Positions 43,471-53,205 of a stretch of DNA of 64,000 bases are shown piece after piece; position 1 is the first letter of the stretch; each line of letters starts with the position of its first letter. The notes below the pieces were generated by a model that was not told the DNA's origin, searched no databases, and saw only the letters and a program-made list of their open reading frames with translations. The stretch is from contig CAKSBP010000003.1 of assembly GCA_934438135.1 (NCBI GenBank), positions 1 to 64,000 on the forward strand. The letters run 5' to 3'. Source of the DNA: an uncultured Clostridium sp. GTDB lineage: Bacteria > Bacillota > Clostridia > Lachnospirales > Lachnospiraceae. The translations under genes were made by a program, and so were the position numbers.

Positions 43471-45456
43471 ATGAGTACATATAACGGAAAAACTTATGAA
43501 GTTAATGGGAAAGAAACCTTTTTTATTTCAGGTGATTACCCTTATTATCGTGATCAGAGACAAAACTGGGAGAAGAAGTTAGAGCAAGTAGCACTTCTTG
43601 GAATTGATACGATTACATGTTACGTTCCTTGGAGACATCACTTAGTTGTGCTTGAAAATGGGATGCATACGTATTCCTTTACAAGTGAATATCGTGAGAA
43701 TGCAGATTTAATTTACTTTATGGATTTAATGATAAAGAATAATCTGAAGTGTATCTTAAAACCAGGTCCATTTGTACATGCAGAATTAATTAATGGTGGT
43801 ATTCCAGATTATGTTTTGCCAGAGAATAATCAAAAAGTAGATTTTATGCTAGATGGTAAAGGACAAAAAAACTCCTATATGGGAGCGGTGCTGCCAAATC
43901 CTTTTTCTAGTGAATATTATACAGAGGCTATGAAATGGTATGACAGCCTTGATAGAGAAATCATTTCTAAGTATAAGGATAGTATAATTACTGGCATACA
44001 GATTTCAAATGAAGGTATTTACAGTGATGCCAGTAGCAGCATTGACTTGTATGATTATTCAGAAACAGGAAAAAAACTATTTTTGAATTTCTTGAAGAAC
44101 GAGTATCAGGATGTAGAGCAGTACAATATAAAACATGGAACCTGTTATGAAGATTTTGCTGATATTAACATTCAAAGGGATGAGTATCAGGAGCCAGGTA
44201 TTGTTGCTTGTGAAGACTGGTGTAAATGGATTGAGACATATATTTTACAATTTTACAGACATTATTCACAAAAATGGCGTGACCAGAATATACCTGTACT
44301 TATTAATTTAAATTCACCTCAGAATGGGAATTTATTAAATAATAATTATGATACGTGGCTTGCAAAGAATTATTTGAGTTGGGATGATGAATTTATTCTT
44401 GGATATACCAACTGGTTGGGAAATCCATCTAAAGAAAAAAGTAAGTTTGAAAAAATGGTATTTATGTCTAAAATATATCGTTGGCCAAATATTGAAGACA
44501 ATTGGGGACATAGTTGGGCAGGAGAAGAATATATGTCCGCTGACGTTTCCTTGCTGTGTGCTTCTATTATGCTTGCAGGCGGAGTCACTGGATTTAATGT
44601 TTACAATATTTGCTCCACTGACGTAAAACAAAAGCATTTGACTTTCTCAGAAGACAGAATTGAAAAATATGCAGATCTTAAAGAGGTTTTCAGAGGAGTG
44701 TATTGTGAAGGTGCTGTAGTTGGCAATCCTAATCAAGGAAAAGCAGAAAAACTAAAGGCATTTGTTCAATTTGTAAATCGAAACAAGGAAATGTTGGAAT
44801 GTAAAAAGGACAATAGGATTCATTTCGGAATTAATATGCCGTATGTCTATATAACAGCAAAGGGACAGAGTGAGAAGAATCATATTTTATCCTACGAAGA
44901 GAGTATAATGAAAGTAGCGAATTTATGTTTAGATTATAATATGGAATTTGATTATTTTAACCTTGAAGATATGAGTAATGAATATCAAAAAGGAGATTAC
45001 ATTGTAATGCCATGTTATAAGAGTCTGCCTTTGTCTGCTCAGAAAAAATTAGTAGCTCAAGTAGAAAAAGGAATACATATTATCCTCATTGGAAATGTAC
45101 CTATTGAAGATGAAAATCATGAAACATGCAGGATATTTACTGATTCAATCGAAAAGTACAATGAGCAAGTAACTAGGATATCATTTGAATCCTTTAACGA
45201 TGATATTTGCTATGAAATTGTAGAAACGATGATGAAGGAAATTCCTTATATTAAAAAGGATGGATTATATATTACATCATTACGTAAAAATAATACAGAG
45301 TTTAAGTTTGTAATCAATCGTGATGAGAAGGAACATCCGATTGATACAATTGCTGGAGAAAAGTTTTCTGATGTTGTATTAAAGCAATATGGATTTATGA
45401 TTATAAAATCTGAAAATGGCGTTCTAGTAGATCATTATATTAATTCTTTACGATGA
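43471..45456 (+). CDS. GH35-like beta-galactosidase-family protein
   Basis: 661 aa, no signal peptide, so cytoplasmic. The N-terminal TIM barrel reads FFISGDYPYYRD, YVPWRHH and LKPGPFVHAELINGG, the GH35 pattern (usually RPGPYxCAEW), and the expected acid/base Glu is in QISNEGIYSD near residue 180. The second half is a GH42/GH35-type accessory region (YDFxxLEDM, IVMPCYKSLP). In the cluster it could trim a glycosylated product, add or remove a protecting sugar, or be unrelated. Substrate unknown. Confidence 0.7.
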   Translation: MSTYNGKTYEVNGKETFFISGDYPYYRDQRQNWEKKLEQVALLGIDTITCYVPWRHHLVVLENGMHTYSFTSEYRENADLIYFMDLMIKNNLKCILKPGPFVHAELINGGIPDYVLPENNQKVDFMLDGKGQKNSYMGAVLPNPFSSEYYTEAMKWYDSLDREIISKYKDSIITGIQISNEGIYSDASSSIDLYDYSETGKKLFLNFLKNEYQDVEQYNIKHGTCYEDFADINIQRDEYQEPGIVACEDWCKWIETYILQFYRHYSQKWRDQNIPVLINLNSPQNGNLLNNNYDTWLAKNYLSWDDEFILGYTNWLGNPSKEKSKFEKMVFMSKIYRWPNIEDNWGHSWAGEEYMSADVSLLCASIMLAGGVTGFNVYNICSTDVKQKHLTFSEDRIEKYADLKEVFRGVYCEGAVVGNPNQGKAEKLKAFVQFVNRNKEMLECKKDNRIHFGINMPYVYITAKGQSEKNHILSYEESIMKVANLCLDYNMEFDYFNLEDMSNEYQKGDYIVMPCYKSLPLSAQKKLVAQVEKGIHIILIGNVPIEDENHETCRIFTDSIEKYNEQVTRISFESFNDDICYEIVETMMKEIPYIKKDGLYITSLRKNNTEFKFVINRDEKEHPIDTIAGEKFSDVVLKQYGFMIIKSENGVLVDHYINSLR

Positions 45457-45482
45457 CTGTATAGGAAAGGGAGGAATATTGG

Positions 45483-46376
45483 ATGAGACAATTAGTAGAT
45501 TTGCATATGCATTCTGAGTATAGTCTTGATGGTGAATTTACAGTAAAAGAGTTAATAGAGCAAGCTCGAAAAGCCAATATTACAGTTATGTCTATTTCAG
45601 ACCACAATTGTGTGCGGGCAAATTGTGAAGCAAAGAAACTTTGTGAAGAAAATCAAATTACGTACATACCAGCAGTAGAAATTGACTGTATTCATAATGG
45701 AGTTAATCTTCATATTCTTGGGTATGGGATTAATCCTTACTCAGAGCGATTCGTTCAATTAGAGGATGAAGTCATGAAACAAGAAGTTTCGACTGCTCAG
45801 ATAAAAATACAGAAAATTAAGGAGATGGGATTTTACCTGAATCAGGAAAAGTTAGACAAGCTTATGATTCGTGGAGCCATAACGGGAGAAATGATTGCTG
45901 AATCGATTATTTATGAACCTGAGAATCATGATAATTCTATGGTTTTACCATATATCAATCATGGTAGACGAAGCCAAAATCCTTTTGTTAATTTTTACTG
46001 GGATTTTTTCTCGCAAGGTAAACCCGCATTCGTCCCTATGAAATTTATGTCATTAGAAGAGGCAGTTCACCTAATTACGCAAAACGGAGGAAAAGCAGTT
46101 TTAGCTCATCCAGGGCAGAACATCAAGGGAGATCGAAATCTGTTTAATTCCATTTTAGACTTGGGTGTGTCAGGGGTAGAAGTTTATAGCAGCTATCACA
46201 GCAAAGACGCAATAGAGTTATATTACAACTGGTCGAAACAAAAAGGTGCTTTTCTCACTTGTGGCAGTGACTATCACGGAAAAATAAAACCTGCTATTCA
46301 ATTATTATCATTTGAAACAAATGCACAGTTTTCTGATGAAATTAAAAATTCATTAGAAATCATTTTAAATAACTAG
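45483..46376 (+). CDS. PHP-domain phosphoesterase
   Basis: 297 aa. PHP metal motifs are all visible: DLHMHSEYSLDG at the start, ISDHN, a VEIDC Glu, VLAHPGQN and CGSDYHGK near the end. PHP proteins such as histidinol phosphatase and nucleoside 3',5'-bisphosphate phosphatases hydrolyse phosphate esters using two or three metals. GGGAGGAATATTGG stands before ATG 45483. In this cluster it would be a second phosphatase; the substrate is not known. Confidence 0.8.
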   Translation: MRQLVDLHMHSEYSLDGEFTVKELIEQARKANITVMSISDHNCVRANCEAKKLCEENQITYIPAVEIDCIHNGVNLHILGYGINPYSERFVQLEDEVMKQEVSTAQIKIQKIKEMGFYLNQEKLDKLMIRGAITGEMIAESIIYEPENHDNSMVLPYINHGRRSQNPFVNFYWDFFSQGKPAFVPMKFMSLEEAVHLITQNGGKAVLAHPGQNIKGDRNLFNSILDLGVSGVEVYSSYHSKDAIELYYNWSKQKGAFLTCGSDYHGKIKPAIQLLSFETNAQFSDEIKNSLEIILNN

Positions 46377-48309
46377 TGAATGATAAAAAACGAGAAAATT
46401 TTTTTATGAATGAATTTGATAGAATATATGATTACGTAAAAGAAAAAAGTAGTACTTGTGAAGAGAACTTATGGATACCTTCCACTTGGAATGTTATGAT
46501 AAGGTTTTACAACAAGAAAATGGAGAAATCCAAGTTAACATGTATGATTATCTTTATAAAACCTTTCAATACTTGATGGATTTGAACGGGAAAGAAGATA
46601 AAAAATCAGATATTTGTGCAAACTATATCTATTGTGCTTTTATCCGATATACAACAGCATGGGATTATAAGCATGATGGTACAACTACAACAGGTACTTT
46701 TTTAAGAGCAATGCTTGTACTTCCTTTATTAAAACAGATGGGGATTAGCATAATGTACATATTACCTGTTACAAAATATAGTGATTACAAAATGAAAGGT
46801 AATATCGGTTCACCATATGCTACAAAGAATTATTTTGAATTAGATCCAAATCTACACGATTCATTGTTGGATGAATTAGAAGAAAATAATTTGTCAGATG
46901 AATTCAGGGCATTTGTGGATGCATGTCATAAACTAAATATTAAGGTAATTACTGATTTTATACCAAGAGTAAATGCCAGAGACAGTGATTTAATGAAAGA
47001 GCATCCAGACTGGTTCTATTGGATTTCCTGCAAGGATGCAGAAAACTTTGAACCACCTTATATTGATAGCATTGATGATTTTCAGGAATGTAAGATGGAC
47101 AATGTTGATAAGTTGTATGCAAATGAAGCAGCAATGAAACATATTGAAAAGTTCTGCGTTTCTCCAGATGAACAGGCTCATGATTTATGGATGAGTATTG
47201 TGAAAGAATCTAATGAAACAGGAAAGAATCTGCTTGAACTTGTAGAGAATAAAATGTTTATTACAACAGCACCAGCTCATTCAGACTGGATTAACGATCC
47301 TCAGCCAATCTGGACAGATATTACATTCTTAAAGATGTATAAAGACTTTAATCCTGCTATTAGAAAATATTTAAAAGAAGACCAGAAACCTTATGTGTTA
47401 TTCGATACTATTAAATGTAGTAACTTCCCATGTGAAGAACCCAATCAGGAATTATGGGATATGTTTACAGAAGTAATTCGTCATTATTTAACATCCTTTA
47501 ATATTGATGGTTTCCGTATTGATATGGCGCATGCTGCTCCTACGGAGTTAATGGATTTCATCGTAAAACAGATTAAGAGCATAAAAAGCGATGCAATCTT
47601 AATGAGTGAAGAATTGTTTAATGGTAATCATAGTGCAATTGCAAACGCAGGTTATACATTTATGTTAGGTAGTACATGGAGTGTAATGGCAAATGCAACT
47701 CGTGATAATTTGTATGATTACATCGAAGAAGTGAAGGGGCTTGATTTGCCAATTATGGGATCACCAGAAATAGCAGATACTCCTAGACTTGTGACAAGAG
47801 AAGGTGGTATTGACTTTGCAAGATGTATGGCAGTATTTAATTACTTTACCCCAAATACAATTCCTTTTATTAATACAGGTTATGAAGTAAATGAAGTCTT
47901 GCCTCTAAATTGTGGACTTGCAGACAATACAAATGGTAAGCCAATTGAAAAAGCATTTTTCCATAATATTGCTATTCAGTGGAATGGTGAAAATGCACAA
48001 TCTATGATTGACTATATGTGTCAGTTGGGAGAAATTCGTAAAGCTAATGAAAGCCTGATTTTACAGGGAGATGTGAAGGTAAACAAATTAAATGAAAATG
48101 CAATGTCTATTGGATATCAGGCCGAAGGTCAAGAACTTTGGATACTATTAAATCTTTCTAGCGAAAAAAATGAGAACGTTTCCATTAAGAGTATTACAGA
48201 AAATGTTGAAAATTTGCAGGTGTTATTTGATAGTAAAAATAAATTGACTGAAGTAGGACAAGAATTTATCTTGCTTCCAATGCAGGCAGTCGTAATAAAG
48301 AGTTCTTGA
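46376..48309 (+). CDS. GH13 (alpha-amylase family) protein, with an apparent one-base deletion near 46490
   Basis: The main open frame is 46471-48309 (612 aa), but its first ATG lacks a ribosome site and the family-like N-terminus (MNEFDRIYDYVKEKSS, NLWIPSTW) is in another frame (46376-46495). The frames join in register as STW-ECYDKV if one G is restored in the TTGG run at about 46489, giving about 640 aa. GH13 motifs: YILPVTKYSDYKMKGNIGSPYA, VITDFIPRVNARDS, GFRIDMAHA with the nucleophile Asp and MSEELF with the acid Glu. The usual NHD near the end is not seen, only PNTIPFINTGYE. Could be a transglycosylase or a tolerant glucosidase; intracellular. Confidence 0.7.
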
Positions 48310-48342
48310 TAGATAAAAATTATAGGAAGGTATATTGAAAAT

Positions 48343-49698
48343 ATGACAAATAGAGACGAAAGTTTTTTAAAGATGATGCTGAAAGTGGGTATACCAATAG
48401 CTATTCAATGTGTAATAGTTAACTGTTTAAATATGGTGGATCAGGTAATTGTCAGCCAATTAGGAGAAGTTGCTCTAGCTTCCGTAGGAATTGCAAATCG
48501 TATTACAACAATTGTAAATTTTGTATTAGGAGCATTAGCAACTGGAATGTCAATTTTCGTTGCACAGTTTGTAGGGAAAAAAGACCTGAAGAATGCGGGG
48601 AGAATGACTGGTATTGGCATAATTAGCGGTGGATTGGTAATTGCAGTTATGTTGATTGGATGTTTAATTTTCCCAAGACAGTTATTAGGCATATTTACAG
48701 ATGATGCGAAAGCGTTGGATTTAGCAGTATCCTTTTTGGTAATCGTTGCACTCAGTTTTGTGCCATTGCTATTTTCCATCGTGTATTCTGCTTATCTACG
48801 TTCTAGTATGAAAGTCAGAGTTCCGATGGTGGCTAGTATTATCGCAACTTGTTGTAATATTGTCTTTGACTATATCTTTGTGTTTGGTAAATTTGGATTT
48901 AGGAAAATGGGCGTACAAGGTGCAGCTTTGGGTACTGTAATTGCAAGATGCATTGAATTGTTTATTATTTTGATTTATATCTATGCTAAAAAAGTTTTTG
49001 AAGAAACAAGCGTATTGAAGCGTTTACAAGTAAATGCTGAATTGTGGAAGAAATTTTTAGCTACAGCACTACCTATTGTCGTAAGTGAAATGCTTTGGGT
49101 GCTAGGGGATACAACCTATAATGCAATCTATAGTCGAATAGGAACAATAGAATATGCTGCAATGTCCGTTATGTATCCAATGCAAAGTGTAATTATCGGT
49201 TTATTAACTGGTATATCGGGAGCTGCAGTTGTAGTACTCGGAAATATGATCGGTGCAGGAAAAGAGGACAATTTATTAGCTTGTGCTAAGAAGGTATTGA
49301 TTTTCGGATTTGTAGTTTCTGTTATGTCAGGAATTCTGGTTATCATTTTCACAGATGCCTATGTTTCAATATACAATGTTTCACCAGAAACAATAGTAAT
49401 TTCAAAGAGAATTCTTAAAGTCTTTGGATGTATAATCTGGATTAAAATTACCAATATGATAATAGGAAATGGAGTATTATCAAGTGGTGGAGATAGTCGC
49501 TTTATTTTAGTAATGGACTCCATTTCTACATGGGCTATTGGTGTTCCGTTAGGACTAATCTCAGCATTTGTATTACATATGTCCATTGAACAAGTTTACT
49601 TATTAATATGTTTTGAAGAATTTATACGTGTGTTTGTGGGTCTATATAGAATTAAGTCCAAGAAATGGATTCACAACTTAGTAAAAGAAGAAAAGTAG
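48343..49698 (+). CDS. MATE-family efflux transporter
   Basis: 451 aa with about 12 hydrophobic segments and the MATE pattern MVDQVIVSQLGEVALASVGIAN in pieces, then SIFVAQFVGKKD and the second-half copy. Na+ or H+ driven multidrug and toxin extrusion in the cytoplasmic membrane. In this cluster it is the obvious exporter for the product. It has a weak AGGAAGG site and lies 33 nt after the GH13 stop. Confidence 0.9.
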   Translation: MTNRDESFLKMMLKVGIPIAIQCVIVNCLNMVDQVIVSQLGEVALASVGIANRITTIVNFVLGALATGMSIFVAQFVGKKDLKNAGRMTGIGIISGGLVIAVMLIGCLIFPRQLLGIFTDDAKALDLAVSFLVIVALSFVPLLFSIVYSAYLRSSMKVRVPMVASIIATCCNIVFDYIFVFGKFGFRKMGVQGAALGTVIARCIELFIILIYIYAKKVFEETSVLKRLQVNAELWKKFLATALPIVVSEMLWVLGDTTYNAIYSRIGTIEYAAMSVMYPMQSVIIGLLTGISGAAVVVLGNMIGAGKEDNLLACAKKVLIFGFVVSVMSGILVIIFTDAYVSIYNVSPETIVISKRILKVFGCIIWIKITNMIIGNGVLSSGGDSRFILVMDSISTWAIGVPLGLISAFVLHMSIEQVYLLICFEEFIRVFVGLYRIKSKKWIHNLVKEEK

Positions 49699-49713
49699 AG
49701 AGAAGAGAGAATT

Positions 49714-51018
49714 ATGATTATTGATGAAAAGAAAAATATGGGAGAAGAAACTTTTTTAGAATGCCGTAATTATATGTTTGGCGGAGATGATGTTCATGAT
49801 ATGGAATTTGTTCGAGGTGATGGAATTTACTTATATACATCCGATGGAGAACAATATATGGACTGTGCAGCAGGAACATTTAACTTGAGTCTAGGATATA
49901 GTAATCCTGAAGTAATTGAAGCTGTGAAAAATCAGTGTGACAAGTTAGTTCACTGTACATCTTCTTATGCAAATTCACATGTTTACAGATTAGCTAAAAA
50001 ACTTGTAGAAGTTGCTCCAGATAACATTACTCGTGCTCATACCAAAGTATCAGGTGGTTCTACAGCCAATGAAGGTGCTGTGAAACTAGCACAATTCTAT
50101 ACAGGCAAAAAGGAAGTAATCAGTTTTTATCGTGCCCATGTAGGACAGACTATCTTTATGCAAATGGCATCAGGTTTATCTGTACGTAAACAGAAATTCC
50201 AATTCTCCAGTGACGGAATTGCTCACATGGAGTATCCATACTGCTATCGTTGCCCATATGCAAAAGATTGTTCTAGCTGTGATGTGCAGTGTTTGCATTC
50301 TCTTGAAGAGTATGCAAGCTATGGCGGAAGCAATATCGCCTGCTTAATTATTGAACCTATCTTAGGAAATGGTGGAAACATGATACCTCCTAAGAAATAC
50401 TTCCAAAGATTAAAAGAATTATGTGACAGCTTAGGCATTGTACTTATTTTCGATGAAATCCAGACCGGTATTGGTAGAACTGGTAAGATGTTTGCTGCAC
50501 AATACTTTGATGTACAGCCTAACATTATTACCTGTGCGAAAGGCTTAGGTGGTTCCGGATTTCAGGTTGCGGGCATCTTAATGGAAGAAAAGTTCAATAA
50601 GATGGATAGCTACTTACACTCATTTACATATGGTTCTAACATCTTAAGCTGTACAGCGGCTGAAAAGACTTTAGAGATTATTGATAATAAAGATTTCTTA
50701 GATAATGTTACTGTTTGTGGTGATTATATTGTAGGTAGATTAAATAAGATGTATGAAAAATACAATTTCATTGGCGATGTAAGAGGCGCAGGTCTGATGA
50801 TTGGTATTGAAATCGTAAAAGACCGTATTACAAAAGAGCCTGATGTTAAACTTACGAAATACATTGCGAAAAAGGCATTTGATGATGAGAAGATGATGAT
50901 TCGTACTTCATTGTATGGTTTTGGTAATGTTCTTAAATTCAGACCATCCTTAAATATTACATTAGAAGAGTGTGAAGAAATGATGGATAAGTTTGACTCT
51001 GTATTAGCAAGTCTATAA
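49714..51018 (+). CDS. class III PLP-dependent aminotransferase with a Cys-rich insert
   Basis: 434 aa. Class III (omega) aminotransferase: DCAAGTFNLSLGYSNPEV, SGGSTANEGAVKLA, FDEIQTGIGRTGKMFA and the PLP Lys in CAKGLGGSGF near residue 275. Residues about 175-195 hold six Cys in a short span (YCYRCPYAKDCSSC...QCL), unusual in this family and suggestive of a metal site. GabT1 of the Bacillus azasugar pathway, which aminates fructose 6-phosphate, is of this class. It ends the cluster and an IS3 end follows within 35 nt. Confidence 0.85.
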   Translation: MIIDEKKNMGEETFLECRNYMFGGDDVHDMEFVRGDGIYLYTSDGEQYMDCAAGTFNLSLGYSNPEVIEAVKNQCDKLVHCTSSYANSHVYRLAKKLVEVAPDNITRAHTKVSGGSTANEGAVKLAQFYTGKKEVISFYRAHVGQTIFMQMASGLSVRKQKFQFSSDGIAHMEYPYCYRCPYAKDCSSCDVQCLHSLEEYASYGGSNIACLIIEPILGNGGNMIPPKKYFQRLKELCDSLGIVLIFDEIQTGIGRTGKMFAAQYFDVQPNIITCAKGLGGSGFQVAGILMEEKFNKMDSYLHSFTYGSNILSCTAAEKTLEIIDNKDFLDNVTVCGDYIVGRLNKMYEKYNFIGDVRGAGLMIGIEIVKDRITKEPDVKLTKYIAKKAFDDEKMMIRTSLYGFGNVLKFRPSLNITLEECEEMMDKFDSVLASL

Positions 51019-51052
51019 AGATAAATAGATTAAAAGAGTTAGTAAACAGATA

Positions 51053-51145
51053 TGTACCGACCCCAAAAATTTAAACTATAAAATCTAATGATTGGAGGTC
51101 GGTACTTTTATGGCTAAATATGGATATGAATTTAAGAAAAGTAAG
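51053..51145 (+). mobile_element. IS3/IS150-type left end with truncated orfA
   Basis: Starts with TGTACCGACCCC, a likely terminal inverted repeat, followed by GGAGGTCGGTAC and ATG 51110 reading MAKYGYEFK, a usual IS150-group orfA start. After about 10 codons homology stops and IS66 sequence on the other strand begins. It is a broken element at the right edge of the 41-51 kb cluster. Confidence 0.6.
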
Positions 51146-51371
51146 CGTCAACTCAAGCACGCATTCCAAAAGCATTCATCCTCAGTGATATGCACCTTTG
51201 CAGGAACGGTTTTTAGTTCCCTGCGGATTTCCTTTTTCATTTGTGTTAATACAGAACCACAGACTTCACAGACTCTCTCTGCTTCTGTCAGCTCATAATA
51301 AATGGTTTCCACTGGAAGTACATAAAGCTTTGAACTTCGTTTCGCCTTATGTTTGCTATGAGCAGAAACCA
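51137..51371 (-). mobile_element. IS66-family transposase fragment (zinc-finger region)
   Basis: On the minus strand about 75 codons read LYVLPVETIYYELTEAERVC then CGSVLTQMKKEIRRELKTVP and AKVHITEDE, the zf-IS66 region of TnpC. Both ends are lost. Confidence 0.65.
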
Positions 51372-51499
51372 GAATTTTTACTCCAGAATTTTAAAGAACT
51401 GCTGGAGAAGAACAGGACGAGTTAGCTGACCGCCTCGGTGAAAGAAGAAAGCGGAAAGAAACAGGTAGAGCTGTCTTTTCATGGAACATTAGAAACTAA

Positions 51500-52840
51500 G
51501 AATATAAAAGCAGTACCAATATTACGCCGATTATCAGCAACCGCTGTACGGAGCGGTATCAGACCTATGAAGAAGGTGTGCAGAAAGGCTACTTCGTCAT
51601 GGATAAAGGGTTTGAACGGGAAAATCCAGATGGGAAAACCTATTATAAATATTCTTCCGGCATGAAATATGACTATGCATTAAGGCTATGAGGAAGTGTT
51701 GGTTATGAAAGTGTAGAATCTGTATTCCTATAATCTTCATAAGGAAACATATCATGGACTGAATCATTTGAAAGGCAGAGAAAATAAACGTAACTTTATT
51801 ATCGGACGTGTCTGTTTTACAGGAATGTAGCGTTTTACAGGACTGTGGACCGGTGATAATTCTTTCAACTGGGAATTCCTACAGATTAATATTTCACAGG
51901 TACTTTCTGGTCAGGATATCGGTGGTTTTGAACGGGAAAATGACTGGGAACAGTGGGCAAATCCGGAAGTGTTAATCCGTTGAACTGCAATGGGAGCATT
52001 TCTTCCATGCTTCCGAAACCATTATATCCGAAAGGGAAGAAAATTGTTCCAAGAGCCTTATGAGTATCAGTTCTATAGTCCATTTGTCAGCGAAGAAAGC
52101 CGCTATCTTTATGACAGTGTGTTTCCGGTCTGCAAATATTTTATTGAACTTTGTTACATACTATGATGCTATGTTTGAAAATACTCTGAATGGCATGTCA
52201 ATCTGCTGTGCATTATTTTTAAGCAATCCAGAGGAGAAGGCAGAATTTTTAAACAATGAGTTTATAGTTCCAAATGATTTGTTAATTGCGCCGGTGATTT
52301 AAAAACAGTATTGTGAAAATGGATTTGGCAGACGTGACGTTTATCTTTCTTCTGGAAACAGATGGTATCAGTTTACCAATTATGTAAAACCACTTGGTGC
52401 CCCAATGCGACTATTGCAAATTATGATGTAGCTATCAATCAGGACTGGGAAGACATCCTATATATTGTGCCGATGTATGTCAAAGAGGGCACCATGATTC
52501 CTTCCATTGAACTGGAACAGTATGTAGGCGAAAAGAATGAAAAGGGAGAATAGAGGGAAACGGAAATTACCCATTCTTATCTGGAAGAGAAACAGCGTCA
52601 GATTACAATCAAACGTATGCATGATGGCTACTGTACAATTCTGGAAATATATTTTATTGTGGAAGTTCTTACCATAAAATCAGGAGATAAGGAACTGGAT
52701 TATGTAAGTGACCAGAACATGGATGCACTTAAGCAGAGAAGGGGAAATGCATGGTTTTATCGGGAAGATACCCATATCATGTACATTAAGGTGATGGATA
52801 ATAATTTGGAAATTGTGCTGGATGTGCAGTATAAATCTTT
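51500..52840 (+). pseudogene. decayed GH31 alpha-glucosidase/xylosidase gene
   Basis: Family-like blocks are spread over all three forward frames with many stops and indels: YQTYEEGVQKGYFVMDKGFE (about 51560), TGDNSSNWEFLQINISQVL then GQDIGGFERENDWEQW (about 51850-51960), LFLSNPEEKAEFLNNEF and LLIAPVI (about 52210-52300), VPMYVKEGTMIPSIEL (about 52470) and a C-terminal beta-domain near 52640-52830. This is the order of GH31 enzymes. Clearly not functional. The stretch 51372-51500 before it holds nothing I can assign. Confidence 0.75.
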
Positions 52841-52904
52841 AAGGACACTTTACGGGCTGGGAAAAGCAGGTTTTTTGCTTTCTGCTCGCAAAGTGTCCTT
52901 TTTT
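52841..52904 (+). terminator. rho-independent terminator with long structured loop
   Basis: An 11-bp perfect stem (52841-52851 with 52890-52900) carries a second small stem in its loop (AGCAG/CTGCT) and runs into TTTT. It was the terminator of the decayed GH31 gene. Confidence 0.75.
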
Positions 52905-52957
52905 ATTGTATAATAGGTAGGCAAATAAGGGAAAAAGTCAGGATTGGAGAAAACAGC

Positions 52958-53188
52958 GTGCAGATTAGGATAAGACTTGAAGAAGAAAATGATTTTAGAA
53001 ATGTAGAAGAATTAACTAGAGAGGCGTTCTGACGGTGTGTTTGTAAAATCCTCCTTACGCTGGAATTAAAAGAAGGAGCTTTGGATTATGTAAAAGGACG
53101 CTTTTTTGAATCCGATGTGTTTGCAGTTGATGAAGAAGAATTTGAAGCATATGAGAAGACATTTCCATATAAAGTGAAACGAGTATAA
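52958..53188 (+). pseudogene. GNAT N-acetyltransferase, internally deleted
   Basis: The N-terminus (IRLEEENDFRNVEELTREAF then stop TGA) and the C-terminus (LELKEGALDYVKGRFFESDV, FAVDEEEFEAYEKTFPYKVK) of a YhbS-like acetyltransferase are joined with the acetyl-CoA-binding middle missing. About 75 of an expected 170 codons remain. Confidence 0.65.
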
Positions 53189-53205
53189 CAGGAAAGGAAG
53201 AAACA

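Noticed and set aside
46376..46576. Separate 66-aa gene before the GH13 gene
   Set aside because: Its sequence up to PSTW reads as the missing N-terminus of the GH13 protein, and the remainder is out of frame with the family.
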